Assembly (NCBI GenBank): GCA_946535435.1
Contig: CAMNDM010000050.1
Span: 1 to 25,067, forward strand
Length of the DNA: 25,067 bases
DNA from: Physcocola sp002396385
GTDB lineage: Bacteria; Bacteroidota; Bacteroidia; Bacteroidales; Paludibacteraceae
Direction of reading: 5' to 3'
Part shown: piece by piece, positions 8,395 through 15,700 of the stretch
Numbering within the stretch: the stretch's first letter is position 1
Layout: every line of letters starts with the position of its first letter
Translations under genes and position numbers: made by a program
Notes under the pieces: generated by a model
What the model was told of the DNA's origin: nothing
What the model saw: only the letters and a program-made list of their open reading frames with translations
Databases searched by the model: none

Positions 8395-10356
8395 TTATTT
8401 CTTTGAAAATCTGTAAATTATAAACGTCTTTGCAGAAATTGTTATAGTCTTGCCAGATTGTTGTGATGTATATGGAACAATCTGTTGTGGAGAATCGAGG
8501 GTATTTTCCGCATCCATGTTGTCGGCATGAAAGGTAGTTAGAGTACCCGAAACCATAGTTTGACCCCAGCCTTTCAAATTAAGGCTGACAGATTGTGGTT
8601 GGTCTCCCGTATTGACGATTTTTACGATAACCGAGTGGTCGTTTTTGTCGAGCACAGCCGATGCGAACAAGCCGTCTTGGTCGGCATTGCCTGCTACGGG
8701 TTTTCCCTTCATAGTCAGCGGCAGCACGTGTTTTCCCTTGTTAGTGGCATACAGTTGCTGCACGTAGTAGGAGCAGGTGTTGAATTTGCTGGTATTGTTG
8801 AACCAAATGGCATCGGGGCGCCATTGCCATCCCTCAACATGGGCAAAGAGTGGGGCATAGGTGGCCATGCGGACAACGTCGGCATTACGTTCCAGGTTGG
8901 TCATAAAGGCGGCTTCGAGCAGTGCGGCGTAGAAGTGGTTCCATTTTTTCCCGGTTTCGTGGCACGCGTATTCGCCAGCAAACACTTTCGGACCTTTCCG
9001 GCTGTAGTTGTCGTAGCGGTTGCCCGCTTTTAAAAACCAGTTTTCGTCGCGGTAGAAGTGTTCGTCAACAAGGTCTACTTTCAGTTTGCGCATTTCTGGC
9101 CAGAGGTAGTCATATTTGTCGCCTTCAGAGTCCGGCCCCGAAGAACCGATAATATGAATGTCGGGATATTTGGCTTTAATCTGTGCAACAAAAGGTTTCA
9201 ACCGTTCAGGGTATTCCTTGCCCCACTGTTCGTTTCCTATGGCAATGTATTTCAGGTTAAACGGAGCCGGATGGCCCATATCGGCCCTTATTTTCGCCCA
9301 TTTGTTTGTGGCGGGGTCGCCGTTGGCAAAAGCAATAAGGTCGATGGCGTCGTCGATGTAGGGTTGCAGCTGGTCGAGGGGTTGGTGGCGGTTGCTTTGG
9401 TACTGGCAGGCAAGACCTACGCTGACTACGGGAACAGGTTCGGCACCAATTTCTTCCGCCAAACGGAAATACTCGTAGAATCCCAGTCCATACGATTGGA
9501 AATAATCGGGGAAAAGGCGGTTGTCGAAACTATGAAGCCAGCGGTTCTCGTTAAGCGGTCTGTTTTCAACGGGTCCTACCGAATTTTTCCACTGGTAACG
9601 GCTTTCTAGTTCGGCACCTTCCACCACGCATCCGCCCGGGAAGCGGAACACTCCGGGGTGCAGTTGCTCAAGAGCCTCGGCAAGGTCTTTTCGCAAGCCG
9701 TTCTCATCGCCTTTATAGGTGTCTTTCGGGAATAGGGAAACGTGTTCCAGGTCTACAGTCGAACTGCTGTGGTCTAACAGTAGGCGGAAGGAACCTTTTT
9801 CCACATGGTCGGCGCATTTTATGTAACACTCGTATTTTTTCCAGTCCTTTGAATCGACAGTAATAGAGGTCTCACCCAGATACTGTTGGCGTTCGCCCAT
9901 TGTTTTGGGGTCAACAAGTTGGGCGCTAATTTTAGCAACACCTCCGTTTGGCACACGTGCCCATACCGTAAAGCGGTAGACAGCGTTTTTTTGGTAGCCG
10001 ATACCGAAATACCCCTCGTTTTGCAGCCCGGTCCACTTGCTGGGCTCTTTGCAGACAGCCAGGCGCACATAGTGGGGACAGCGTGGAAAAGGCCCGTCGT
10101 CTTTTAACGATACATCGCCAAAACTCATCCAGCCCATCAGGTTTTGCGGAAACTCAAAAGAACGGTTCTTTATAAGTTCACCATACAGGCCTCCGTCGGC
10201 ACCGTAATTAATGTCTTCAAAAAAGATGCCGTACATAGTAGAAGGAATCTCTGCACCAGGTTTGTTGGTGTTGATGTCGAAAACGTGCTCCTTAGCCTTA
10301 GCGAGAGAAGTAACGGCTGATAATGCAGATAAGACGATAAAGGCGAAAAGTTTCAT
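8395..10356 (-). CDS. Secreted alpha-L-arabinofuranosidase, GH51
   Basis: 653 aa. A signal peptide (about 1-20) directs it out of the cytoplasm. Start of the fold: STMYGIFFEDINYGADGGLYGELIKNRSFEFP. A carbohydrate-binding-like beta insert (about 75-210) comes before the TIM barrel, which contains FRFPGGCVVEG (237-247), the acid/base E376 in IAIGNEQWG, DEHFY (431-435) and the nucleophile E462 in VFAGEYACH. A C-terminal beta domain ends KTFIIYRFSKK. GH51 enzymes remove alpha-L-arabinofuranose from arabinoxylan or arabinan. The length and domain order fit the eukaryote-like/Bacteroidetes subgroup. No SusC/SusD pair or other glycosidase is visible in the window, so it is not in an evident polysaccharide utilisation locus here. 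Confidence 0.93.
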   Translation of the reverse strand: MKLFAFIVLSALSAVTSLAKAKEHVFDINTNKPGAEIPSTMYGIFFEDINYGADGGLYGELIKNRSFEFPQNLMGWMSFGDVSLKDDGPFPRCPHYVRLAVCKEPSKWTGLQNEGYFGIGYQKNAVYRFTVWARVPNGGVAKISAQLVDPKTMGERQQYLGETSITVDSKDWKKYECYIKCADHVEKGSFRLLLDHSSSTVDLEHVSLFPKDTYKGDENGLRKDLAEALEQLHPGVFRFPGGCVVEGAELESRYQWKNSVGPVENRPLNENRWLHSFDNRLFPDYFQSYGLGFYEYFRLAEEIGAEPVPVVSVGLACQYQSNRHQPLDQLQPYIDDAIDLIAFANGDPATNKWAKIRADMGHPAPFNLKYIAIGNEQWGKEYPERLKPFVAQIKAKYPDIHIIGSSGPDSEGDKYDYLWPEMRKLKVDLVDEHFYRDENWFLKAGNRYDNYSRKGPKVFAGEYACHETGKKWNHFYAALLEAAFMTNLERNADVVRMATYAPLFAHVEGWQWRPDAIWFNNTSKFNTCSYYVQQLYATNKGKHVLPLTMKGKPVAGNADQDGLFASAVLDKNDHSVIVKIVNTGDQPQSVSLNLKGWGQTMVSGTLTTFHADNMDAENTLDSPQQIVPYTSQQSGKTITISAKTFIIYRFSKK

Positions 10357-10490
10357 ATATTTATTTTAAAACCATATAAAGTTAGGTATAAAGGAACAAA
10401 ATTTCAAGAATGAAAGCCTCTTTGTACACACAAAGTCCGCAAGAGTTTCACCATTTACCCTAACGTAAAATATAAAATCGTAATAAAAAA
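10357..10490. other. AT-rich intergenic region upstream of GH51, left flank of the cassette
   Basis: No gene. It must hold the GH51 promoter, but no exact TAnnTTTG is found on the minus strand. It contains a 6-bp inverted repeat, CTTTGT (10420-10425) and ACAAAG (10430-10435), separated by ACAC, 64 bases before the GH51 start, a possible operator. It ends in TAAAAAA (10484-10490), which abuts the left inverted repeat of the putative cassette. Confidence 0.5.
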
Positions 10491-10516
10491 GGGTTACTAT
10501 ATACAACTTGGCACTT
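10491..10516 (+). repeat. Left terminal inverted repeat
   Basis: Reads GGGTT, ACTATATACAA, C, TTGGCACTT. Against the reverse complement of 12413-12437 it has two shared blocks (ACTATATACAA and TTGGCACTT) around a single C/G difference, plus a shared GGG and one base of length difference next to it. Confidence 0.7.
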
Positions 10517-10540
10517 CGTTTTAGAAAAAATTAAATAATG

Positions 10541-10571
10541 TTTGAAAATATATTGTGAATCGGTATATTTG
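10541..10571 (+). promoter_or_regulatory. Consensus Bacteroidetes promoter of the cassette genes
   Basis: TTTG at 10541-10544 and TATATTTG at 10564-10571 with 19 bases between match the -33/-7 consensus exactly (TTTG-N19-TAnnTTTG). It is the best promoter in the window. Predicted start near 10577, giving a 5' leader of about 175 bases before the ATG at 10752. Confidence 0.75.
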
Positions 10572-10651
10572 TTGAAACGAGCTCAAAACAATTTGGAAAT
10601 ACACGATTAAATGTTAGCAAGCAAGTATATTCTAGAAATCAAACAATTACA

Positions 10652-10718
10652 ACAACTGAAAGCAGTTGTAGATTAGTTATGCCCGTGTTGGGACCGCAAG
10701 GACTCAACAGGCTTTTTT
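10652..10718 (+). promoter_or_regulatory. Structured leader RNA with terminator-like hairpin (possible attenuator or small RNA)
   Basis: Two hairpins lie in the leader. Hairpin 1: ACAACTG (10652-10658) with CAGTTGT (10663-10669), perfect 7-bp stem, 4-base loop AAAG. Hairpin 2: GTTGGGACC (10687-10695) with GGACTCAAC (10700-10708), a GCAA tetraloop of the GNRA class, one A-A mismatch and one G-T pair, extended by GCC/GGC outside, then T6 at 10713-10718. The T6 is 33 bases before the start codon. This could be an attenuator for the two genes below, or the 3' end of a ~140-base RNA. I cannot name a known RNA family. Confidence 0.55.
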
Positions 10719-10751
10719 GTATGAACTTAATAAAGAATTAAAATCATTATT

Positions 10752-11213
10752 ATGAAAAAAAGACTATCAACAACCGCCCTGCTGTTAGGCTCGCTGTGTG
10801 CGAGTGCCGCCGTGCAGTACATGACAGTGGAGCAGAAGAGCGGGGCGAAGTACAGCTTCCTGTTGAAGGACAACCCCGTTGTCACCTACCAGGGTGGCGA
10901 GTTGGTGGTGAACGGGAGTGCCAGCACCAGTTACGCGTTAGACGGCGTGAAGAACTACCACTTCACGGAGACCGGCCAGACGGGTGTGGAGACCTCTGGT
11001 GCGGACATGCTGCGCATAACCACCGGTGAGAACACGATGCATGTGGAGAATGCCCCAGCAGGAGCAAAAGTGGCGTTTGTGAACGCTGGCGGAGCAACCG
11101 TTGCTGTCGCAACATCAGACCAAAACGGCACAGCCACCATCAGTTTGCCATCTGCCAAGGGCGTTTATGTGCTTATGGTGGGCAAGCAGTCGTTCAAACT
11201 AATCAGAAAGTAA
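10752..11213 (+). CDS. Small secreted protein with T9SS-like C-terminal domain
   Basis: 153 aa. A signal peptide (MKKRLSTTALLLGSLCASAA) is followed by a short module AVQYMTVEQKSGAKYSFLL...VVTYQGGELVVNG. The C-terminal 65 residues are beta-rich and end with NGTATISLPSAKGVYVLMVGKQSFKLIRK, the shape of a type A sorting domain (strand-turn-GVYVLxV-strand-KLIxK) used by the type IX secretion system. No catalytic motif is visible. It is the first gene after the leader and lies 30 bases before the lectin-like gene, with which it shares the MxVEQxxG motif after the signal peptide. Possibly a helper or anchor for that protein; this is inference. Base use is GC-rich relative to the AT-rich flanks. Confidence 0.7.
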   Translation: MKKRLSTTALLLGSLCASAAVQYMTVEQKSGAKYSFLLKDNPVVTYQGGELVVNGSASTSYALDGVKNYHFTETGQTGVETSGADMLRITTGENTMHVENAPAGAKVAFVNAGGATVAVATSDQNGTATISLPSAKGVYVLMVGKQSFKLIRK

Positions 11214-11243
11214 ACCATTCAACAACTAAAAAACAGATACAAT

Positions 11244-12029
11244 ATGAAGAAACTGATACTATCATCATATGCAATGGCATCGCTAGCATTTGCAGCGAAT
11301 GCGGTGACCAACATGCGTGTTGAACAATCCGACGGCACTATTGTCCGCTACGATGTTGATAAAGTGAAGCAAGTTTACAACGTGGAATCGTCTGAGTCAA
11401 CCACCGACCAGGGTGTTACGGTGAGCGGCAAGGAGGGCATCTACACCTATGTAGACCTTGGCCTGGAGAGCGGAACCAAGTGGGCGACCTGCAACGTGGG
11501 TGCCAACAAACCTACCGAATACGGCGACTACTTCGCCTGGGGCGAGACCAAGCCGAAGGAGGAGTACAGTTGGAGCACCTACAAGTGGTGCATCGGCTAT
11601 TTTGGCAGCGTGACCAAATACTGCACCGACAGCTACTATGGCACCGTTGACAACAAGAAGGTGCTGGATGCGGAGGACGACGCAGCCACCGCGAACTGGG
11701 GAAGTGCGTGGAGGATGCCGACAAAGGATGAAATCGAAGAGTTGCTTGACGGTTGCTCTTGGGAGTGGGTTAACGACTTCAACGGTAGTGGCGTGAGGGG
11801 CCGCTTGGGCACCTCTAAGAAGAATGGTGCCACTATATTCCTGCCCGCCGCCGGCTACCGTTTCGTTACGGACCTCAGCCTCGTCGGCGACGACGGCCTC
11901 TACTGGTCGTCTTCGCTCAACGAGGTCGACCCGAATGCCGCGTACAACCTCAATTTCGACGATGGCTACATCGCCTGGAGCAGCTTCTACCGCTGCGACG
12001 GACAAAGCGTCCGTGCGGTTTTGAGATAG
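11244..12029 (+). CDS. Secreted FISUMP / C-type-lectin-like protein with candidate variable C-terminus
   Basis: 261 aa. Signal peptide (about 1-20), then NMRVEQSDG, a linker of Ser/Thr, and a Fibrobacter-major-paralogous-type domain from about 67: YVDLGLESGTKWATCNVGANKP, GDYFAWGETKPK, WGSAWRMPTKDEIEELLDGC, IFLPAAGYR, GLYWSSS, and the terminal GQSVRAVLR. This domain belongs with FGE-sulfatase/C-type-lectin-like folds, which present a ligand-binding face at the C-terminus. It has no sorting domain, so its surface attachment is unclear. The last 45 codons show a diversity-generating-retroelement-like pattern (see 11895-12026). It is transcribed with the preceding gene. Its function is presumably binding, with no enzymatic signature seen. 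Confidence 0.78.
   Translation: MKKLILSSYAMASLAFAANAVTNMRVEQSDGTIVRYDVDKVKQVYNVESSESTTDQGVTVSGKEGIYTYVDLGLESGTKWATCNVGANKPTEYGDYFAWGETKPKEEYSWSTYKWCIGYFGSVTKYCTDSYYGTVDNKKVLDAEDDAATANWGSAWRMPTKDEIEELLDGCSWEWVNDFNGSGVRGRLGTSKKNGATIFLPAAGYRFVTDLSLVGDDGLYWSSSLNEVDPNAAYNLNFDDGYIAWSSFYRCDGQSVRAVLR
11895..12026 (+). other. Candidate DGR-type variable region
   Basis: Codons at 11925 GTC, 11928 GAC, 11937 GCC, 11958 GAC, 11961 GAT, 11973 GCC, 11979 AGC, 11982 AGC, 11985 TTC, 11988 TAC, 11994 TGC and 11997 GAC sit at positions that in this family are often Asn or Tyr. All end in C or T, as expected if AAY or TAY codons were mutated only at adenines. They alternate with conserved YWSSSL, YNLNF, W, R and GQSVRAV. 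No template repeat or reverse transcriptase is in the window. GC3 bias alone could explain part of the pattern. Confidence 0.45.
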
Positions 12030-12051
12030 CGTCCATTGTCCCTCACAGCCA

Positions 12052-12107
12052 GGCGGCCCCAGCCGCCGACCGCAACGAATCACTCGGGTGGCTCCCCCAG
12101 CCACCCG
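12052..12107 (+). repeat. Two adjacent GC-rich inverted repeats (hairpins)
   Basis: Hairpin A: GGCGGC (12052-12057), loop CCCA, GCCGCC (12062-12067). Hairpin B: CGGGTGGCT (12085-12093), loop CCCCC, AGCCACCCG (12099-12107), a perfect 9-bp stem. No T-run follows either, so they are not classic terminators. They start 23 bases after the stop codon of the candidate variable protein. Confidence 0.75.
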
Positions 12108-12180
12108 TAGCGCAGGGAGAACAGATGAATCGAACAAAGGAATAAATAATGGCTGCAGCACATCTTCTTCCCCGTACTGA

Positions 12181-12393
12181 AGGCTGCAGCACCGTGTGCT
12201 GGCCGACTGTGCGGAGCCGGTGGCGTACATCGGCTTCCCCGACCGCAGCATGGGGCATTTCTGCCCCGAAGGCTCCGAGGTGGTGGCGAACCATTGCCCA
12301 CCGACAACAAATGAGGAAACATATTTTAATCATGCCAAGGTGGCACTGCACAGCAGCGGTGCCGCCTTTTTTGGCGTGTACACCTGTCAATGA
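12181..12393 (+). pseudogene. Coding remnant of unknown origin
   Basis: The frame reads RLQHRVLADCAEPVAYIGF, then PDRSMGHFCPEGSEVVANHC, and ends CQ at 12391-12393. Its first half has very high GC in third positions, like the real genes upstream, which suggests former coding. It has no ATG near its beginning (only a GTG at 12196), and the same frame upstream is closed by TGA at 12178. I do not recognise the family. It may also be chance in GC-rich sequence. Confidence 0.25.
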
Positions 12394-12412
12394 GAATGCT
12401 GCGCGTTTTTTC

Positions 12413-12437
12413 AAGTGCCAACTTGTATATAGTTCCC
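12413..12437 (-). repeat. Right terminal inverted repeat
   Basis: On the plus strand it reads AAGTGCCAA, C, TTGTATATAGT, TCCC, the mirror of the left end. The next bases outside are TAAAAAAAA. About 20 of 21 core positions agree with the left copy. Confidence 0.7.
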
Positions 12438-12764
12438 TAAAAAAAATGTACTATATGGAGTTATTCGATTATATAAATCTGTATAAAAATACAAAATTAA
12501 AAACAATTGGTTCAATCTTTAATAAGTATGTTATTTATTACAGTATACTGATGTTGAAACAATTATAACAACATTTCGTTAGTTGCTTTCATTTGGTTAA
12601 AATAGTTTAAAGGAAAAACTGCATATTTAGTTATTAATGATTAGTTTTTTTCTAATTTTGTATTTGAATAGAACTGAACTCAAAAAGAACTAAAGTACAA
12701 ATTGTGTTTGAAGTGAGTTACTTGTAATTGTAGTGCCAATTAACATTTATATTTATATTATTTT
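12438..12764. other. AT-rich upstream region of the giant surface protein, with -7 box
   Basis: About 327 bases, very AT-rich, no gene. TAATTTTG at 12653-12660 fits TAnnTTTG and would start transcription near 12666, leaving a ~98-base leader. No good -33 box is seen. The 8-mer AGTGCCAA of the cassette's inverted repeat recurs at 12732-12739. Confidence 0.45.
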
Positions 12765-15700
12765 ATGATTAAAAAATTATTCATAACCGGGAAACATCGA
12801 CCCTTATGGGTGTTTCTTTTGTTTGTGCTATGTCTCTTCAATACGAATGTGGGCATGGCGTATGACAGTTGGAGTAGTAATTGGAACTCTATTACATTTA
12901 ATAGGAGAACCGGTTGCTTGCATTATCATGTGAGATATTTTCAAACTTGGGGTGGTAGTTTGAATGGTCATTGCGGTTTTGCAGATGACGGAAAGGTAAC
13001 TATAACTCAAAAGTCTAGTAAGCCACATACCATATACATTAAAGGAAATCAAGGACAATCTTTAAAGAGTTTTGATGTTACGGGGAATGATTATTATAAT
13101 AGAAGTATAACTAAAACATCAGGTGGTGAATACGAATGTTATGTAGATTTTGATATTCCCCTTTCTCAAGCAGATTTGGCCGCTTCAGAGATAGAGGTTG
13201 TCTTTAACGGTACATGGTGGAGAAGGGGTACTGCTACTGATCAGGGGGTTAATCATACCTACAAAGTAGATATTAAAAGAAAACCTGCTGAATATGGTGC
13301 GGTATCTATTTATTATGACCAAAGACTGACTACTTCCGATAACTATCTTTATCCTATAATAAAAATCAATTGGAATCGGCAAGTGGCTGATAGGGATATT
13401 GCTACTTATGGAAATATCTTCTTGTGTGAAGAAGGTAAAGACGTAAAAACCGAACTTTCAGGTAGCACTTATCAGAGTGAGAATACGAGTACAACGGGCT
13501 TTTTCTATCTTGATGTTATTGGTGATAAATGTATGAATATTGACCAATCAAAAAAGTTCAAGATTAGGCAAGAATATCATACTTCTATTGCCAATATTAC
13601 GTATGTTACTGAAACACCTCTTTTTTTAGTCAATGCTTATCCGCAAATTCCGGAAAAGGGATTTCAGGCTGTTTTTAATCCAGACAATCTTTGTATTGAC
13701 TTGACTTGGGAACTTAATAACGCGCCAAGTAACGATTTTGACAATAGTCCGTTCTTGTTGACGACTTACAAGGACGACGTTTTCCAGAGAACAGACACTG
13801 TTGCGTATGTTGGTGGAAAATCAGCTTATAATTTATCTTACCCTTTGTCGCAAAATGACGAGTCTACTTATACTTTTGTGGTAAAGAGAAAGGCAACTCA
13901 CCTTCTTGCCGGATGGGATGAATTTGAAAGAACTCAGTCTATTGAGGTTAAAACAGGGCACTGCTATCCTGTGAAACCTTCTGCAAAGCTCTCTGCCGAT
14001 AATGAGTCTGTTGACCTAAAGTGGACGGTTTCTGGTAATGTGTGGACCGATGGCACGAAATTCAGCATCATCCGCACGAACTTGACGACCTCTACTACGT
14101 ATGAGTATATTTTGGACAAGGACGAGTTCAGAAAAGGTGCTATGAAGGACAATCTGGTCCAGTTGTGTAACAAATACAGCTACGATTTCAAACTGGTTCC
14201 AGGTAGTAACAAATACGATACGAAGAACCTTCATGTTAACAAAACTTTCACACCAACACAGATTGGTAATGTGGAAGATTTTGAGGCTTCGAAAGGCTAC
14301 TATTCCGACAAGGTGACTTTGTCGTGGAAGACCACTTCGGCTTTTGACGAGATTGCTGTTGAATGTCGTGAGTACAACAACCCGAAGTCATCGTTCAAGA
14401 AGATTCAGACAGTTGCAGCCTTGTCTAGTTCCGATTATGTGATTGAAGACAAGTCTTGCCGTCCTGGCATTATGTTCGAATACCGTGTTTATGGTGTGCT
14501 GAACTGTGCTGATGAAATAAAGACGTCGAAAGATACTCTCTATGCGATTGGTTTCAGAACCCCTACGGGCGATTTCTATGGCCGTGTCACTTTCGAAGAC
14601 GGTCAGGCGGTCGACTCGGTTGAGGTTCGTTTGGAGTCGGAAGACAACATAAAGTCTACTGCATTGTCGTTTGCAAAAGATGGTCAGGCGGTAGTACCAG
14701 GTGCTAATGTGTTGTCGGGCAATTCTTCCGTAACTATGCAGGCTTGGATTAAGCCAGACGCAACAACGACCGATTCCATGGTGCTGGTTAGAAAGTCTGA
14801 TGTGTATGAGTTGGGCTTGCTGAACGGCAAGGTTTACTTTAAGGCTGGCAATGTTTCTTTGTTGTCGAAATCGAAAGTAACCAAAGGTAAGTATACCCAT
14901 GTTACTGCGGTTTACAACAAGGCTGAGAAAAAGATTTACCTCTACCTTAATGCGAAGTTGAACAACAGCAAGGCGTTCTCTTCAGTGAAAGTCAATCCAA
15001 ATACGGGTGACGTCTTCTTTGGCGAGAAGTATGACGGTGAGATTGATGAGGTAAGATTGTGGAGCCGTGCGCTTGAAGCAGATGAAATTTCAAAAGACTA
15101 TACCCGCTATCTGGTGGGTAACGAGAATCTGCTCGATGCCTATTATACGTTTGACTTCTTGTCAGACAGCGAGTTCTTCGACCGCTCGTATGTAGGTACC
15201 GAATATAACGGTAACAATGGTAAGATGCAGAAGGTGACTGCTGTGCAGTCGACTCTGACGGCCAGCCAGCTTTCTTACAAGGGTGTGACCAATACCGACG
15301 GTTCGTACAGCATCCGTGCGGTGCCTTACTACGGTAACGGTACAGCCTATAGTCTGACTCCAAGCAAGGGAACCCACCAGTTCTCGCCTGTGCAGGAGGT
15401 TCGCTTTATCAACGCCGAGGCGCAGAGCCACACGGTGAACTTTACTGACAACAGTTCGTTCGACGTTAGCGGTACTGTCGTTTACAGTGGTGGCACCTAT
15501 CCGGTCGAGGGGGCTATGTTCACCATCGACGGCAGCCCTGTTATGAAGAACAACGAGATGGTGATGACCAATGCCGACGGCGAATTCTCGTTCTCGGTGC
15601 CAGTGGGCAAACACGAGGTGAAAGTCGTAAAGGCAGGACATAACTTCGAGTTCGATGGTCGCATCTGTAACAGCGACGGTTCTGACCGTAATTACCAGGA

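Larger units (their letters stand above)
12030..12412. other. GC-rich non-coding tail of the cassette with two hairpins and a coding remnant
   Basis: After the lectin-like gene come two strong GC-rich hairpins (12052-12067 and 12085-12107), an 11-base direct repeat GGCTGCAGCAC at 12151 and 12182, and a frame open from 12181 to 12393. I see no complete gene with a credible start here. GC content falls sharply once the right inverted repeat is passed. Confidence 0.5.
10491..12437. mobile_element. Putative non-autonomous mobile cassette bounded by inverted repeats
   Basis: The block is framed by near-identical terminal inverted repeats at 10491-10516 and 12413-12437, each starting GGG from the outside, and immediately outside each lies TAAAAAA (10484-10490 and 12438-12444), which fits a 7-bp target duplication. 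Inside are a promoter, a structured leader, two secreted-protein genes on one strand, GC-rich hairpins and a coding remnant. There is no transposase or recombinase. Seen: the repeats and their placement. Inferred: mobility in trans. The direct repeat is low-complexity, which weakens that part of the case. An alternative is that the repeats are two copies of a regulatory site. Confidence 0.5.

Noticed and set aside
10420..10435. CTTTGT-ACAC-ACAAAG inverted repeat treated as an AraR-type operator for GH51
   Set aside because: Only 6 bases per arm, with no regulator gene nearby and no second copy; mentioned in the intergenic entry but not called as an operator.
11397..12251. 284-aa minus-strand frame opposite the lectin-like gene
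   Set aside because: It is the antisense of a clear FISUMP gene and arises from GC-rich third positions; no family resemblance.
12149..12568. 139-aa plus-strand frame starting with an ATG after the hairpins
   Set aside because: It has an Arg/Pro/Ala-rich early part typical of a shifted GC-rich frame, and runs through the right inverted repeat into AT-rich DNA. The frame at 12181-12393 has better codon character.
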